A stretch of DNA of 64,000 nt from Rossellomorea aquimaris (GTDB lineage Bacteria; Bacillota; Bacilli; Bacillales; Bacillaceae_B). The notes beneath the pieces are model-generated. The model was not told the origin of the DNA and did not search any database. It was given only the letters and a program-made list of their open reading frames with translations. The translations under genes were made by a program, and so were the position numbers. Below are positions 42,475 through 51,550 of the stretch, in pieces (positions within the stretch are counted from its first letter, which is position 1; the number at the start of each line of letters is the position of its first letter). The stretch is from assembly GCF_001877785.1 (NCBI RefSeq), contig NZ_MINN01000022.1:1-64000 (forward strand), given 5' to 3'.

Positions 42475-42510
42475 CGGTCAGAGAATGATGTCCCTCTGAC
42501 CGTTTTTTTT
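42475..42510 (+). terminator. Rho-independent terminator after the GH13 gene
   Basis: CGGTCAGAG ... CTCTGACCG with a run of eight T. Confidence 0.92.
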
Positions 42511-42577
42511 AGCTGCCATTATTCGAATAAGAAGACCGGCAAGACAGTTCATCCTCGGGCGGGTTTTGGGTCTCTGT

Positions 42578-42868
42578 CTAAAACAAATCGGGTCTTCTCT
42601 GTGAAAAGTAATACGGACGACTTTCTATAAAATCAATCGCTTTATAATCACTTAAGGTTTCAGTTTTCTCTTCTTCAAATCGTTCATTTTCCTTACCGTC
42701 AAAGAATTTGCCTGTAGTAATCTTCGTAACCTCAATAGCACCGCCGGAAACACTCATTTCTATTTGATAACTATTTTTACTGTAACCATCACTGTATGGT
42801 TGATACGTATGACTAATACCATCAAATTCTCCTGCTTTAAGGGCAGCTAAAACTTCTTCTCTTTTCAA
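42578..42868 (-). CDS. Hypothetical protein (96 aa)
   Basis: 96 residues from TTG 42868 with AAAGGA upstream; an in-frame GTG at 42889 would give 103 residues but lacks a site. Soluble, charged: KREEVLAALKAGEFDGISHTYQ... then beta-like NSYQIEMSVSGGAIEVTKITTG and a C terminus ending in YFSQRRPDLF. It runs opposite to the sugar genes and interrupts them. Family not recognised. Confidence 0.55.
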   Translation of the reverse strand: MKREEVLAALKAGEFDGISHTYQPYSDGYSKNSYQIEMSVSGGAIEVTKITTGKFFDGKENERFEEEKTETLSDYKAIDFIESRPYYFSQRRPDLF

Positions 42869-43021
42869 TTGACCATTCCTTTCTGACACAAGTGCGTCAA
42901 TTATAACGTGCTAACACCAATTTTATATATATTTTCATTTCTTGATCAAAATTCATATTTTTTAAGCTTTTAATTTTCATACTGAAAGAGTGTTTTATAT
43001 ACACAAGTGAGTGTCATAAGT

Positions 43022-43033
43022 TAAGCGCTTTCA
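43022..43033 (+). promoter_or_regulatory. AAGCGCTTTCA operator shared with the glucan promoter
   Basis: The 11-mer AAGCGCTTTCA (43023-43033) is identical to 30789-30799. It lies 68 bases upstream of the oxidoreductase gene at 43101, which suggests shared control of both transcription units, by CcpA or a specific LacI-type factor. Confidence 0.45.
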
Positions 43034-43100
43034 TTCTAGCTATTCTACTGTCCGAAGGTTCTCTTTACAATAGGAAGTAAGAAGGGGAGGGGGAACGAAA

Positions 43101-44168
43101 TTGACAAAAAATCAATCAATCAGGGTCGGCCTGATCGGACTTGGCGGAATGGCCAATGCACACCGGAAGATGATCTCTGAACTGGAGCGGATTCAATTGA
43201 GCGCTCTTTGCGATGTGAACGATGAACTCCTGCATAAGGTGGGAGATGAAGAGGGAATCGGGAAAGAGAAGCGGTTCATTGAAATGGAGTCACTCATCCA
43301 GGATCCGGATGTTGATGCCGTCATTTCGATTGTGCCGAATGATCTGCATGCGAACGTATTGGAACTGTGCATCCGGCATCAGAAACCAATTATGGCAGAA
43401 AAGCCGTTTACCTTGAATTTCAAGGAAGCGGAATATCTGGCGGAACTCTATGAGAAGACACCGATTCCCTGCATGGTCGGTTTTTCGTACCGTTATATAC
43501 CGGCTTTCAGATATGCGAAGAAACTGCTCCAAGAAAATAAGATCGGCACCCTCCGTCATATGGAGGTCCGTTATCTTCAATCGTTCGGTGCGCCGATCTT
43601 TGATGTCCCGTATTTATGGAGGTTTAATAAGGTGGTTACCGGGACCGGAGCACTCGGAGATCTCGGCGCCCATATGATTGACAGCGCAAGGTTCCTTGTC
43701 GGGGAATTCAAATCAGTATCTGCGTTAATGAGAACCTTTGTCCCCGAACGCAGGGATCCGGCAAGCGGCAGCATGCACAAAGTGGAAGTGGATGATTACG
43801 CCAGTTTCCTAGCCGAGCTTGAGAACGATGTGGCGGGCACATTCCTGACGACGAGGAATGCAATCGGTTCCGGGAATCAGCATGAAGTGACGTTGTACGG
43901 AGATATCGGGACGATACACGTCAATTGTGAAAAACCGGATGAAGTTCTGTTTAGTTTAGTGGATGCCAAGGAGCTTAAAACAACGAAAGAGATCTTGGAA
44001 GTTCCGGCGGGCTACAGGCGCCAGCAGCTGGAGGATTTCATCGCTTTAGTGACTGGACAGGAGCAAGAAGGGATTCCTGACTTTCATGATGGCTATCGAA
44101 ATCAAAAAGTGCTGGAGCGCATCATCGAGTCAGCTGAAAAGGGCCGGTCAGTAAACATAGACGAATAG
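43101..44168 (+). CDS. Gfo/Idh/MocA-family oxidoreductase 1
   Basis: 355 residues from TTG 43101 behind GGGGAGGGGGAACG. The N-terminal Rossmann domain starts VGLIGLGGMANAHRKM; the active-site block MAEKPFTLNFKEAE contains the EKP motif; GDLGAHMIDSARFLVGE follows in the C-terminal alpha/beta domain. Such enzymes oxidise or reduce sugar hydroxyls with bound NAD(P). It stands directly before a second member and a ThuA-like gene, an arrangement known from keto-sugar pathways. Confidence 0.94.
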   Translation: MTKNQSIRVGLIGLGGMANAHRKMISELERIQLSALCDVNDELLHKVGDEEGIGKEKRFIEMESLIQDPDVDAVISIVPNDLHANVLELCIRHQKPIMAEKPFTLNFKEAEYLAELYEKTPIPCMVGFSYRYIPAFRYAKKLLQENKIGTLRHMEVRYLQSFGAPIFDVPYLWRFNKVVTGTGALGDLGAHMIDSARFLVGEFKSVSALMRTFVPERRDPASGSMHKVEVDDYASFLAELENDVAGTFLTTRNAIGSGNQHEVTLYGDIGTIHVNCEKPDEVLFSLVDAKELKTTKEILEVPAGYRRQQLEDFIALVTGQEQEGIPDFHDGYRNQKVLERIIESAEKGRSVNIDE

Positions 44169-44181
44169 AAAGGAGATATGT

Positions 44182-45312
44182 ATGAGTGATCAAAAAGTAA
44201 AGATTGCCGTCGCAGGAGCCGGTTCATTCACGGACCTGTGGTATCTTCCTATTTTGAAGAAACATCCCTCCGTCATCCTCAAGGCAATCTGCAGTCAAAA
44301 TGGAACCAATGCAGACAGGCTGGCTGCCAAATACGGCATACCGTCAAGCTGCCGGTCCTACAGGGAAATGCTTGAAGAAGACATTGACGGCATCTGCATA
44401 GTGACCCCGAACGTCAGCCATCACGAGATTTCCTTGCTGGCAGCAGGAAAGCAAATCAATGTCATGTGCGAAAAGCCGTTAGCAATGAACACTGAGCAGG
44501 CAAAGGCGATGAGGGAAGCGGCAGAACGAAACAACATCATCCATGGAGTGAATTTTACGTATCGGGAAAATCCAGCCGTCGTCCGGATGAAGGAACTGAT
44601 TGAGGACGGGTTGATAGGCAGGGTATATGATGGCAAATTTGAGTATTCAGGTGATTACGGATTATCTGGACCGCCCGGATGGCGCGGCACGAGTTCTGTG
44701 GGAGGAAGAGGCGGTGTTCTTGCTGACTTGGGTTCGCATCTCATAGACGCCGTCCACTATATCCTTGGTGAAAACATCGAGCATGTATCGGCTTCCCTTT
44801 CGTATTTGGAAGGCGGGAGTATGAAAAGGGCGGCCGACTTGGAAGATAAAGACCGTTCTGCGGATTCCGCCTTCTTCCAAGCTTCGTTTCCATCAGGAAT
44901 CCAGGGATCCTTTTATACCAGCTGGGTTTCAACCCAGGGGGACCGGAACCAGACAATCGATCTGATGGTGAAAGGCGGGAAAGGGGCTCTGCAGCTCCTC
45001 TCCAGCGAATTGGGAATCAGGTTGAGGTACGCACCGGTAAACGGTCCCTGGGAGGATATAAAACTAGCAAACATATATCCGTGGGATGATGCGGCCGAGC
45101 CATCCGAAGAACGATTCCGTCCATGGCGTTTTACTGAAAAGAACGAAATTTGGAAGTGGGTGGACGCCATAAACGAAAAGAAAGAACTGGACAGGCCGAC
45201 ATTCAGGGATGGTTACGTCGTACAGCGGGTGATCGATTCCGTTCTCTTATCCGATCAATTGAGAAAAGAAGTAGCCGTAAAAGAACTTGAAAAAATGGAG
45301 GAATCACAATGA
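44182..45312 (+). CDS. Gfo/Idh/MocA-family oxidoreductase 2
   Basis: 376 residues. Rossmann start [23 protein letters not shown] motif in [16 protein letters not shown], and [17 protein letters not shown]. It is clearly a different subgroup from its neighbour. GAAAGGAG precedes ATG 44182, 13 bases after the first, and it overlaps the ThuA-like gene by 4 bases, so the three are probably translated together. Confidence 0.94.
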   Translation: MSDQKVKIAVAGAGSFTDLWYLPILKKHPSVILKAICSQNGTNADRLAAKYGIPSSCRSYREMLEEDIDGICIVTPNVSHHEISLLAAGKQINVMCEKPLAMNTEQAKAMREAAERNNIIHGVNFTYRENPAVVRMKELIEDGLIGRVYDGKFEYSGDYGLSGPPGWRGTSSVGGRGGVLADLGSHLIDAVHYILGENIEHVSASLSYLEGGSMKRAADLEDKDRSADSAFFQASFPSGIQGSFYTSWVSTQGDRNQTIDLMVKGGKGALQLLSSELGIRLRYAPVNGPWEDIKLANIYPWDDAAEPSEERFRPWRFTEKNEIWKWVDAINEKKELDRPTFRDGYVVQRVIDSVLLSDQLRKEVAVKELEKMEESQ

Positions 45313-46025
45313 TCAGAGTGACAATCTGGAATGAATATCGACATGAACAAACGAATCCGGCTGTACAGGAGATCTATCCTGCCGGCATCCATCAGGCGCT
45401 TGCCGGTTTCCTGCAGGAAGAGTTCGAAGTGAAGACAGCAACGCTTGATGAAGCGGAGCACGGGCTAACGGACAACATCCTCAATGAAACCGATGTGCTG
45501 ATCTGGTGGGGACATATCGCCCATGATGAAGTAAGTGACCACATTGTAGAGAAAGTGAAGGAACGGATCCTTGATGGGATGGGATTCATCCCGCTGCACT
45601 CCGCCCATAATTCTAAAGTCTTCAAGGTGCTGATGGGCACCAGGACGGGCGAACTGAAGTGGCGTGAAGCCGATGATAAAGAAAGGCTTTGGGTTGTGGA
45701 GGAAGGTCATCCGATCGTGAACGGCATCCCGGAAGTCATCGAACTCGAGAATGAAGAAATGTACGGCGAGCGTTTCGGCATCCCGAAGCCTGACGAGCTC
45801 ATTTTCATCAGCTGGTTCTCGGGTGGAGAGGTGTTCAGGAGCGGCTGTACATACCGGCGCGGAAGAGGGAAAATCTTTTACTTCAGACCGGGACATGAAA
45901 CCTATCCGACGTATTATCACAAAGACATTCAGCAGGTGATCAGGAATGCGGTGCTGTGGGCAAGTCCTGAACAGGGTTCCCCTGAGCTGAAACTGGGGAA
46001 TGTCCAGCCGCTCGAAAGCAGGTAA
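45309..46025 (+). CDS. ThuA-like protein (trehalose-utilisation family)
   Basis: 238 residues of the glutamine-amidotransferase-like ThuA fold: [65 protein letters not shown], and the C-terminal [20 protein letters not shown]. The family is tied to 3-keto-sugar metabolism through rhizobial ThuA/ThuB (trehalose). Immediately after two Gfo/Idh/MocA genes it suggests an oxidative path for a glucoside. The exact reaction is not settled. Confidence 0.92.
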   Translation: MIRVTIWNEYRHEQTNPAVQEIYPAGIHQALAGFLQEEFEVKTATLDEAEHGLTDNILNETDVLIWWGHIAHDEVSDHIVEKVKERILDGMGFIPLHSAHNSKVFKVLMGTRTGELKWREADDKERLWVVEEGHPIVNGIPEVIELENEEMYGERFGIPKPDELIFISWFSGGEVFRSGCTYRRGRGKIFYFRPGHETYPTYYHKDIQQVIRNAVLWASPEQGSPELKLGNVQPLESR

Positions 46026-46069
46026 ATACGGCAGGGTTCAGTCCCTGCCAATACATGAGGAGGAAGGAA

Positions 46070-49000
46070 ATGAATATCAATCGAAAATTGAAACTGCCTC
46101 TGGCCGGCCTGGTTGCCTTCAACCTTGCCCTGACACCATTCACGCTGCCCCAAGATGCTGCAGCCAAAGACAATCAAAAAGAGACCGTGCAAAAAGCCCA
46201 AAGCAAAAAAAATCTCCCGGCAGAACCGATCTCTGCATTCCTTGTAGACAAATCGAGGTATAATCCCGGTGAAAAAGTGAAGCTCTCCCTCTTATTCAAC
46301 ACCGAAAAAGAGTGGAAAGGCGATCTCCAACTAGAAGTCTATCATCTCAATGAAAAAGTCGCGGAGGGCAGCAAGAAGATCCACGTGAAAAACGGCCTGA
46401 AAGGGATAGAGGTGGATTGGACACCGCCGTCAGATGATTTTAAAGGATATCTAGTAAAAGCCTCATTCAAGGGATCCGACCAAATCGTCACGGCAGCCAT
46501 CGATGTCTCAAGTGACTGGACCCAGTATCCCCGTTATGGTTATGCAACCGAATTCCCTCAAGAAACAACAGCCGAAAGTGAAAAGAAGATGAAGCAGCTG
46601 ACCCAGGAGTATTATTTGAATGGATTCCAATTCTATGATTGGATGTGGCGCCATGATGTATCCGTCTACTCGAAGACCGACAGTGAAGGGAACCCCGTAC
46701 TTGATGAAGACGGAAACTTCATCACTGAAGATATCGATAAAGACACGGCTTATAATGATCTGCTCGGACGCAAGCTTTATCCGATCACGGTGAAGCAGCA
46801 GATCGATGCAGCGCAGAAATACAATGCGGCAGCCATGGCTTATCAAATGAACTATGCCGCAAGGGAAAACTATGAAGCTTTCGGGGTGAAGAAGGAATGG
46901 GGACTGTATAAGAAGAATGCTAGTTTCCCGGACCCTTCTTTAAGCGACCAGGAAGGATTCTATTTCGACTGGGTGAACCCGCCGACCGGACTCTACCTCC
47001 AGGACCCGGGGAACACCGAATGGCAGGAATACATCAACCGGGAGTTTGTGAGGGGTGTAAATGAATTCGGCTTCGACGGGATGCACCTCGATCAGTGGGG
47101 ATTCCATGACAACGATTATCTTTATGACTATGAAGGCAATAAACGCCACTTCTCGAAAGACTATGATTCTCTTATCAACTCGGTAAAGGGCTCACTGACC
47201 GACAACGATAAATCCAAGAACTTTGTCACCTTCAATATGGTCGGGGGCAACGACGGATATAGTGACGTGCCGCGGCCGTCTACACAGACCGACTTTGACT
47301 ACAGCGAAATCTGGCAGGATAAAGATCACTACCGCGACTTACTGAAGGTAGTGGAAGAAACAAGGGAAACGAACGGCGGGAAAGCAGTCGTCATTGCCGG
47401 ATACATGAACTACAAGCAGGCGACCGGCGAGCATTACAACGTCGCGGATGTAGAGGGAGTGCCGAGGTCCGAACATTTCATCTCCCGGATTCAGAAGATG
47501 CCTGGATGGGTAGGGGATTTCGGGATGAAAGATGAAGACCAAATCATCTGGAAGGTCGATGCACCAGAGTCCGGCACCTATACGGTGGACCTTAAGTACG
47601 GCCATGACAACGGGGAAAGCCCTGTCGGGAAAATCCACGTGAATGACGCTCTCGTAAAAGACGCGATTCCATTCAGTGAGAAGACCGGCTGGGGGAACCC
47701 GGTTGCGGAAACAAGCCTTACAGCCGATCTGCAAGAAGGGGAAAACGAGATCAAGCTGTCACTGAACACAAATAATTTATGGCTTAACGTAGACAGTCTC
47801 GTCCTTAAAAAAGAAGACTATGAGAAAGAGTATGAAGCAGAGGATGCTGAACTGATCAGCAGTAAAGTTGATAAGCATGGCCATGTATACAATTTTGATA
47901 CGGACGGCGATTTCATTGAATTCACCGTCGATGCCTCCGAAGCCGGAACATATCCGGTCAGCTTCCAGTACGGTGTGGAAAGCACAACGGTCAGCCGCCA
48001 CCTGTATGTGAATGGGGAACTGGTGAGTGATTCTATCCAACTGGATCCGACTGGCGGGTGGGAATCGTTCCAAGCAACGGAAGAGACGTCGGTCAAGCTC
48101 AAATCAGGTGAGAACAAGATAAAACTGAAAGCCGACGGCGTCAATGATACAGGTGCAAAAATCGACTATCTATCTGTAGGGGAGGACCGTTATCAGGCAG
48201 AAAAAGCCGAAGTCGGCTGGGAACCATCACAGGAGCCGCTCATAAAAGCGGATGACGACGGAGTCACGGACTTCAAACAGCAGGGAGACTTCATTTCCTT
48301 CCCGATGAATGCCGGGGAATCGAAAGAAACGGCCATTTCTGTCAGATATCAAAATCCTGGAGAAGAAACGAAACGCAGCATCTTTGTTAATGGAAAGAAG
48401 GCAGGTATTATGACGCTGCCACCAACTGCAGAAAGTCAATGGGGAACAGCGGAAGTATCCATCTATCTGTACAACGGGGAAAATAAGATTTCCATCCAGA
48501 AGGAAGAAGAAACTGAAGAAACAGGCATAGCCATCGATAAGATCGAATCTGGATCTCAAGTAATAGAAGCTGAAGAAGCGGAACTTGGCTGGCTTCCGGT
48601 CGTTTCAAGGACAAGCGAAGTATCGGTCGACCCTGGCTATACGAATAACTTCGGAAACAAAGGCCAGCGTGTCCTGTTCAACGTCAACAATAAGGAAGAA
48701 ACCGATACACTCAGCTTCAAATACAGGACGGCGAATAACCCTCATATCAACATCTATGTGGACGGAGAGCTGATTCCTTCCAATAATCAATATGTGGACG
48801 GCAAGACGGTTTCCGAAACGGTTTTCTCAAGCACCCCGGGAGGCTGGGACGGAGCCATGGTGGAGAAGACCATCAACGCCAAGGTACCGCCTGGAGAGCA
48901 TGAAGTGATCTTCGAAATGGCTTCAAACGGGGAATACATCAATCTCGACAGTATGAATGCAGGCGGCGTGGAGTATCAGGTGGAAGAAGCCGATTTTGCC

Positions 49001-50377
49001 CCTGAAGGCCATGGGATCACCACCACTACAGGGCATATCTATGACTTCAAGGATGAAGGCGACTTCCTGAACTTTGCCGTCGAAGTGCCTGAAGCCGGTT
49101 CATATGACTTGAAATGGAGATACAACAATGATTCAGCTTCAAAACGAGAGGCTCAACGTGCAGTCTTTGTCAACAAAGAGAAAGCGGGCGAGGTCGTATT
49201 TTCATCTTCGAATGGCTGGGAAGATCTTGAGATGAAGAATATTCAGCTGGAAGAAGGCCGGAACATCATCAGGATGGAAGTCCAGGATATAGATGATGAC
49301 GGCGTCAAGCTGGATTATCTTCAAATAGGAAATCAACGGATACATGCAGAAACGGCAGACAGTCTATCCCCGATGCACATCTATAAGGATACACTGCTGA
49401 ACTTTGGTCATACGGGCGATGAAGTGACCTTCGACGTCGATGTCACTGAAAAAGGGGAAACAAGTTTCATCTTCACGTATGCGAACGCCGGAAGCGACAC
49501 GGAGCGAACCATCTATGTCGACGGCGAGCCTGTCCTTGATGAGAACGGCAAGCCCTACAAAGTCGTCTTTAAAAGCACCGGCAATATCGATTCATACAGC
49601 GAAGACGGATATGTCGTACTGCCTGAGCTGTCGGCAGGAAAGCATGAAATCACACTGAAGCAGGAAGAAGGACAACAAGGAACGATCCACCTGCGCCGTA
49701 TGACCATCGGATTATTCGACGAACCTTCCGTCCGCCTGATGGACGCAGGCCTCGCCGCCATGGGAGCGACCCATATCGAAATCGGCACTGCCGAAAAATT
49801 CGAGGAAGGGCCGAACATGCTGGCTCACGAATACTACCCGAACCGCAGCAAGAAAATGAGCGGATCACTCAAAGAATCAATGAAAGACTACTACAAATTC
49901 TTCGCCGCCTATGAAAACATTCTGTTCGACAGCACCCAGACAGATAAGCAAGTAAAAGTCGAGACCGGCGGGAAAGAAGTCAACGTGAGTGACAACGGCG
50001 AGCAGAACAGCATCTGGTCCATCGTCAGGGATAACAAGGACAATAAAGGCTTTGAAGATTATGAGGTCGTTCACCTTATCAATCTATTAAACAACGACTC
50101 GAACTGGAGAAACGCAGCTGCTAAGCCTGAGACTCAAAAAGAGCTGACGGTGAGATACCCGATTGGTCAGTCAGCTGAAGAACTGCCGAAACTTAAAGTT
50201 TATGCAGCAAGCCCTGACAAACGAGAAGGGATGATGGAGGAACTTGAGTACAGCTGGAATCAGGATGAATTGGTCATTACTGTTCCGAGCTTGGAGTATT
50301 GGGAGATCCTTGTGATTGATCGTGATGGGGTAGAGGGAGAAAAACCGTCGAAGATTAAGATTAAGAATAAGAAGTAA
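46070..50377 (+). CDS. Secreted multimodular GH66 enzyme (cycloisomaltooligosaccharide glucanotransferase-like)
   Basis: 1435 residues from ATG 46070 (GAGGAGGAAG upstream). Signal peptide at 1-32 (LPLAGLVAFNLALTPFTLPQDAAA). An N-terminal beta domain leads into the GH66 barrel: YPRYGYATEF, NGFQFYDWMWRHD, FDGMHLDQWGF with nucleophile Asp 341, and YSEIWQD with acid/base Glu 413. After GYMNYK (about residue 450) the barrel is interrupted by about 765 residues and resumes at RLMDAGLAAMGATHIEIG, ending in a beta domain (VPSLEYWEILVIDRDG). A CBM35 insertion at this place is known from cycloisomaltooligosaccharide glucanotransferases, but with one module; here I count six. It probably degrades or cyclises dextran outside the cell. 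Confidence 0.92.
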   Translation: MNINRKLKLPLAGLVAFNLALTPFTLPQDAAAKDNQKETVQKAQSKKNLPAEPISAFLVDKSRYNPGEKVKLSLLFNTEKEWKGDLQLEVYHLNEKVAEGSKKIHVKNGLKGIEVDWTPPSDDFKGYLVKASFKGSDQIVTAAIDVSSDWTQYPRYGYATEFPQETTAESEKKMKQLTQEYYLNGFQFYDWMWRHDVSVYSKTDSEGNPVLDEDGNFITEDIDKDTAYNDLLGRKLYPITVKQQIDAAQKYNAAAMAYQMNYAARENYEAFGVKKEWGLYKKNASFPDPSLSDQEGFYFDWVNPPTGLYLQDPGNTEWQEYINREFVRGVNEFGFDGMHLDQWGFHDNDYLYDYEGNKRHFSKDYDSLINSVKGSLTDNDKSKNFVTFNMVGGNDGYSDVPRPSTQTDFDYSEIWQDKDHYRDLLKVVEETRETNGGKAVVIAGYMNYKQATGEHYNVADVEGVPRSEHFISRIQKMPGWVGDFGMKDEDQIIWKVDAPESGTYTVDLKYGHDNGESPVGKIHVNDALVKDAIPFSEKTGWGNPVAETSLTADLQEGENEIKLSLNTNNLWLNVDSLVLKKEDYEKEYEAEDAELISSKVDKHGHVYNFDTDGDFIEFTVDASEAGTYPVSFQYGVESTTVSRHLYVNGELVSDSIQLDPTGGWESFQATEETSVKLKSGENKIKLKADGVNDTGAKIDYLSVGEDRYQAEKAEVGWEPSQEPLIKADDDGVTDFKQQGDFISFPMNAGESKETAISVRYQNPGEETKRSIFVNGKKAGIMTLPPTAESQWGTAEVSIYLYNGENKISIQKEEETEETGIAIDKIESGSQVIEAEEAELGWLPVVSRTSEVSVDPGYTNNFGNKGQRVLFNVNNKEETDTLSFKYRTANNPHINIYVDGELIPSNNQYVDGKTVSETVFSSTPGGWDGAMVEKTINAKVPPGEHEVIFEMASNGEYINLDSMNAGGVEYQVEEADFAPEGHGITTTTGHIYDFKDEGDFLNFAVEVPEAGSYDLKWRYNNDSASKREAQRAVFVNKEKAGEVVFSSSNGWEDLEMKNIQLEEGRNIIRMEVQDIDDDGVKLDYLQIGNQRIHAETADSLSPMHIYKDTLLNFGHTGDEVTFDVDVTEKGETSFIFTYANAGSDTERTIYVDGEPVLDENGKPYKVVFKSTGNIDSYSEDGYVVLPELSAGKHEITLKQEEGQQGTIHLRRMTIGLFDEPSVRLMDAGLAAMGATHIEIGTAEKFEEGPNMLAHEYYPNRSKKMSGSLKESMKDYYKFFAAYENILFDSTQTDKQVKVETGGKEVNVSDNGEQNSIWSIVRDNKDNKGFEDYEVVHLINLLNNDSNWRNAAAKPETQKELTVRYPIGQSAEELPKLKVYAASPDKREGMMEELEYSWNQDELVITVPSLEYWEILVIDRDGVEGEKPSKIKIKNKK
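47426..49722 (+). other. Six CBM35/CBM6-like modules inserted in the GH66 domain
   Basis: Module starts by eye, each (except the first) marked by a motif like EYEAEDAEL: about 47426, 47828 (EYEAEDAELISS), 48187 (RYQAEKAEVGW), 48556 (VIEAEEAELGW), 48971 (EYQVEEADFAP) and 49337 (RIHAETADSLS), ending near 49722. Each module is about 115-140 residues and shows the family pattern GDFIxFxVxxxEAGxY, a xxVNGxxxG turn, a GGWxxF/GWxxL segment, and a closing GxNxIKLxxDxxxxxxDYL. Modules 2, 3 and 5 are closest to each other; 1 and 6 are the most diverged. Confidence 0.7.
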
Positions 50378-50401
50378 CACCTTTAGTGGAATGTAATAAA
50401 A

Positions 50402-50437
50402 GAAGCAGCAGCTTACCGGCGTAAGTTGCTGCTTTCT
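50402..50437 (+). terminator. Terminator after the large GH66 gene
   Basis: GAAGCAGCAGCTTA-CCGGCG-TAAGTTGCTGCTTTC with a T-rich tail. It overlaps the 3' end of the minus-strand gene at 50413. Confidence 0.8.
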
Positions 50438-50613
50438 TTCTTAGCTAACTTAATAACTTCCTTCACATCAGAACCCCTATAAACGGCAGTCTTACTATTA
50501 TTATCTGTAAAATAGATCTCCCCATATTCATGTTCACGGGTAAAGCCGAGAATCATAAAATTGTATGTTTGCTTATCTTTTAATAGGATGAATTCTTGTT
50601 TTTTGATGTTAAT
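50413..50613 (-). CDS. Small protein with non-standard start (about 66 aa)
   Basis: The minus-strand frame reads NIKKQEFILLKDKQTYNFMILGF ... YFTDNNSKTAVYRGSDVKEVIKLAKK and looks coding. The only start that fits GGGGGT upstream is ATT 50613 or ATC 50607; there is no ATG, GTG or TTG at the right place in this frame. So it either uses a rare start, as infC does, or has lost its start. It is followed (on the right) by the XRE-type regulator in the same direction. Family not recognised. Confidence 0.4.
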   Translation of the reverse strand: MNIKKQEFILLKDKQTYNFMILGFTREHEYGEIYFTDNNSKTAVYRGSDVKEVIKLAKKESSNLRR

Positions 50614-50648
50614 ACCCCCAATTGACTACCAAGTCAATCTTCTTAACT

Positions 50649-50894
50649 TCATCTCTTTTTTATCTTAGCGAATTCCTTGAAAAACAGGTCCATACTAATT
50701 CCTGTTTTATTATGTATGATGCACAGTGTTAGAGCACTAGGGATTCTTTGCCCGCGCTCGATCATCCCGTAGCCTTCTTCTGACAATTCAGTTGTCTCAG
50801 CAAACTCAGCCTGGGTCATTCCAAGTTCATATCTTCCCCGTTTCAAATGTTCACCCAGTAATTTCGCAAATGGTTGATTTTCTTCTTTTACCAA
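50649..50894 (-). CDS. XRE-family HTH regulator
   Basis: 81 residues from TTG 50894 behind AAAAGGGGAG. A single Cro/CI-type helix-turn-helix: LLGEHLKRGRYELGMTQAEFAETTELSEEGYGMIERGQRIPSALTL. The rest is short, so it is a DNA-binding unit without a ligand domain. Possibly it controls the small gene that follows it on the same strand. Confidence 0.9.
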   Translation of the reverse strand: MVKEENQPFAKLLGEHLKRGRYELGMTQAEFAETTELSEEGYGMIERGQRIPSALTLCIIHNKTGISMDLFFKEFAKIKKR

Positions 50895-51160
50895 AGGTTT
50901 CTCCCCTTTTTACAATCATTATCAAATCGGGGAAAACCCAGCACCACAAACAGGTAGTTGGATTATTACAAAATATGTAAAATACTTAAAATTTATTTTT
51001 TCTCTGTCTTTATCAGAAGAAATTCCTACTTGCCGATCTACTATTAAGGAATAGATGGTCAGAAGCTTACATAGAGAAATGTTCAGAAAGTGGGGGAGTA
51101 TTCCTGGCTCCCTATTAAAATGCTAAAATATAGATATTATAAAAACAGGAGGTCACTAAT

Positions 51161-51484
51161 ATGCCGACCTATAACAAGTTAGTCCGGGATAAAATCCCCG
51201 AAATCATTGAAAGTAAAGGGAAGAAGTTTTCAATCAAGGTACTGAACGATGAAGACTACATAAAGTATTTGAAAGTAAAGGCTTATGAGGAACTGGATGA
51301 GTACTGTGCTGCTGATACGGATGGAGAAGCAGTGGAAGAGCTTGCTGATCTGTTAGAGGTTTTCAGGGCTTTGGCCAAGCAGCATGGATCTTCTATAGAG
51401 GAAGTGGAAGCAGTGCGGATAGAGAAGGCTGAGAAGCGTGGGGGATTTGAGGAGAAGGTGTTTTTGATTGGAGTAGAGGATTGA
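51161..51484 (+). CDS. MazG-like nucleotide pyrophosphohydrolase
   Basis: 107 residues, PRA-PH/MazG-like alpha-helical fold: YNKLVRDKIPEIIESKGK at the start, KAYEELDEYCAADTDGEAVEELADLLEVFRAL with the EE-x-x-E and E-x-x-D metal-binding positions. Such enzymes hydrolyse (non-canonical) NTPs or, in some cases, act in phage defence. The same start (YNKLVRDKIPEII) is common among small prophage and genome-island members. ACAGGAGG precedes ATG 51161. Confidence 0.9.
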   Translation: MPTYNKLVRDKIPEIIESKGKKFSIKVLNDEDYIKYLKVKAYEELDEYCAADTDGEAVEELADLLEVFRALAKQHGSSIEEVEAVRIEKAEKRGGFEEKVFLIGVED

Positions 51485-51550
51485 TTCAATTGAATTTGTA
51501 TCTGATCTAATATATAGGGGAAAATAAATCTCTAAGCAAGGTGGAAACTA

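Noticed and set aside
46070-50377. Fusion of two genes or an assembly error in the 4.3-kb GH66 gene
   Set aside because: The frame is continuous, the GH66 parts before and after the insertion are complementary, and the modules vary too much to be an assembly duplication.
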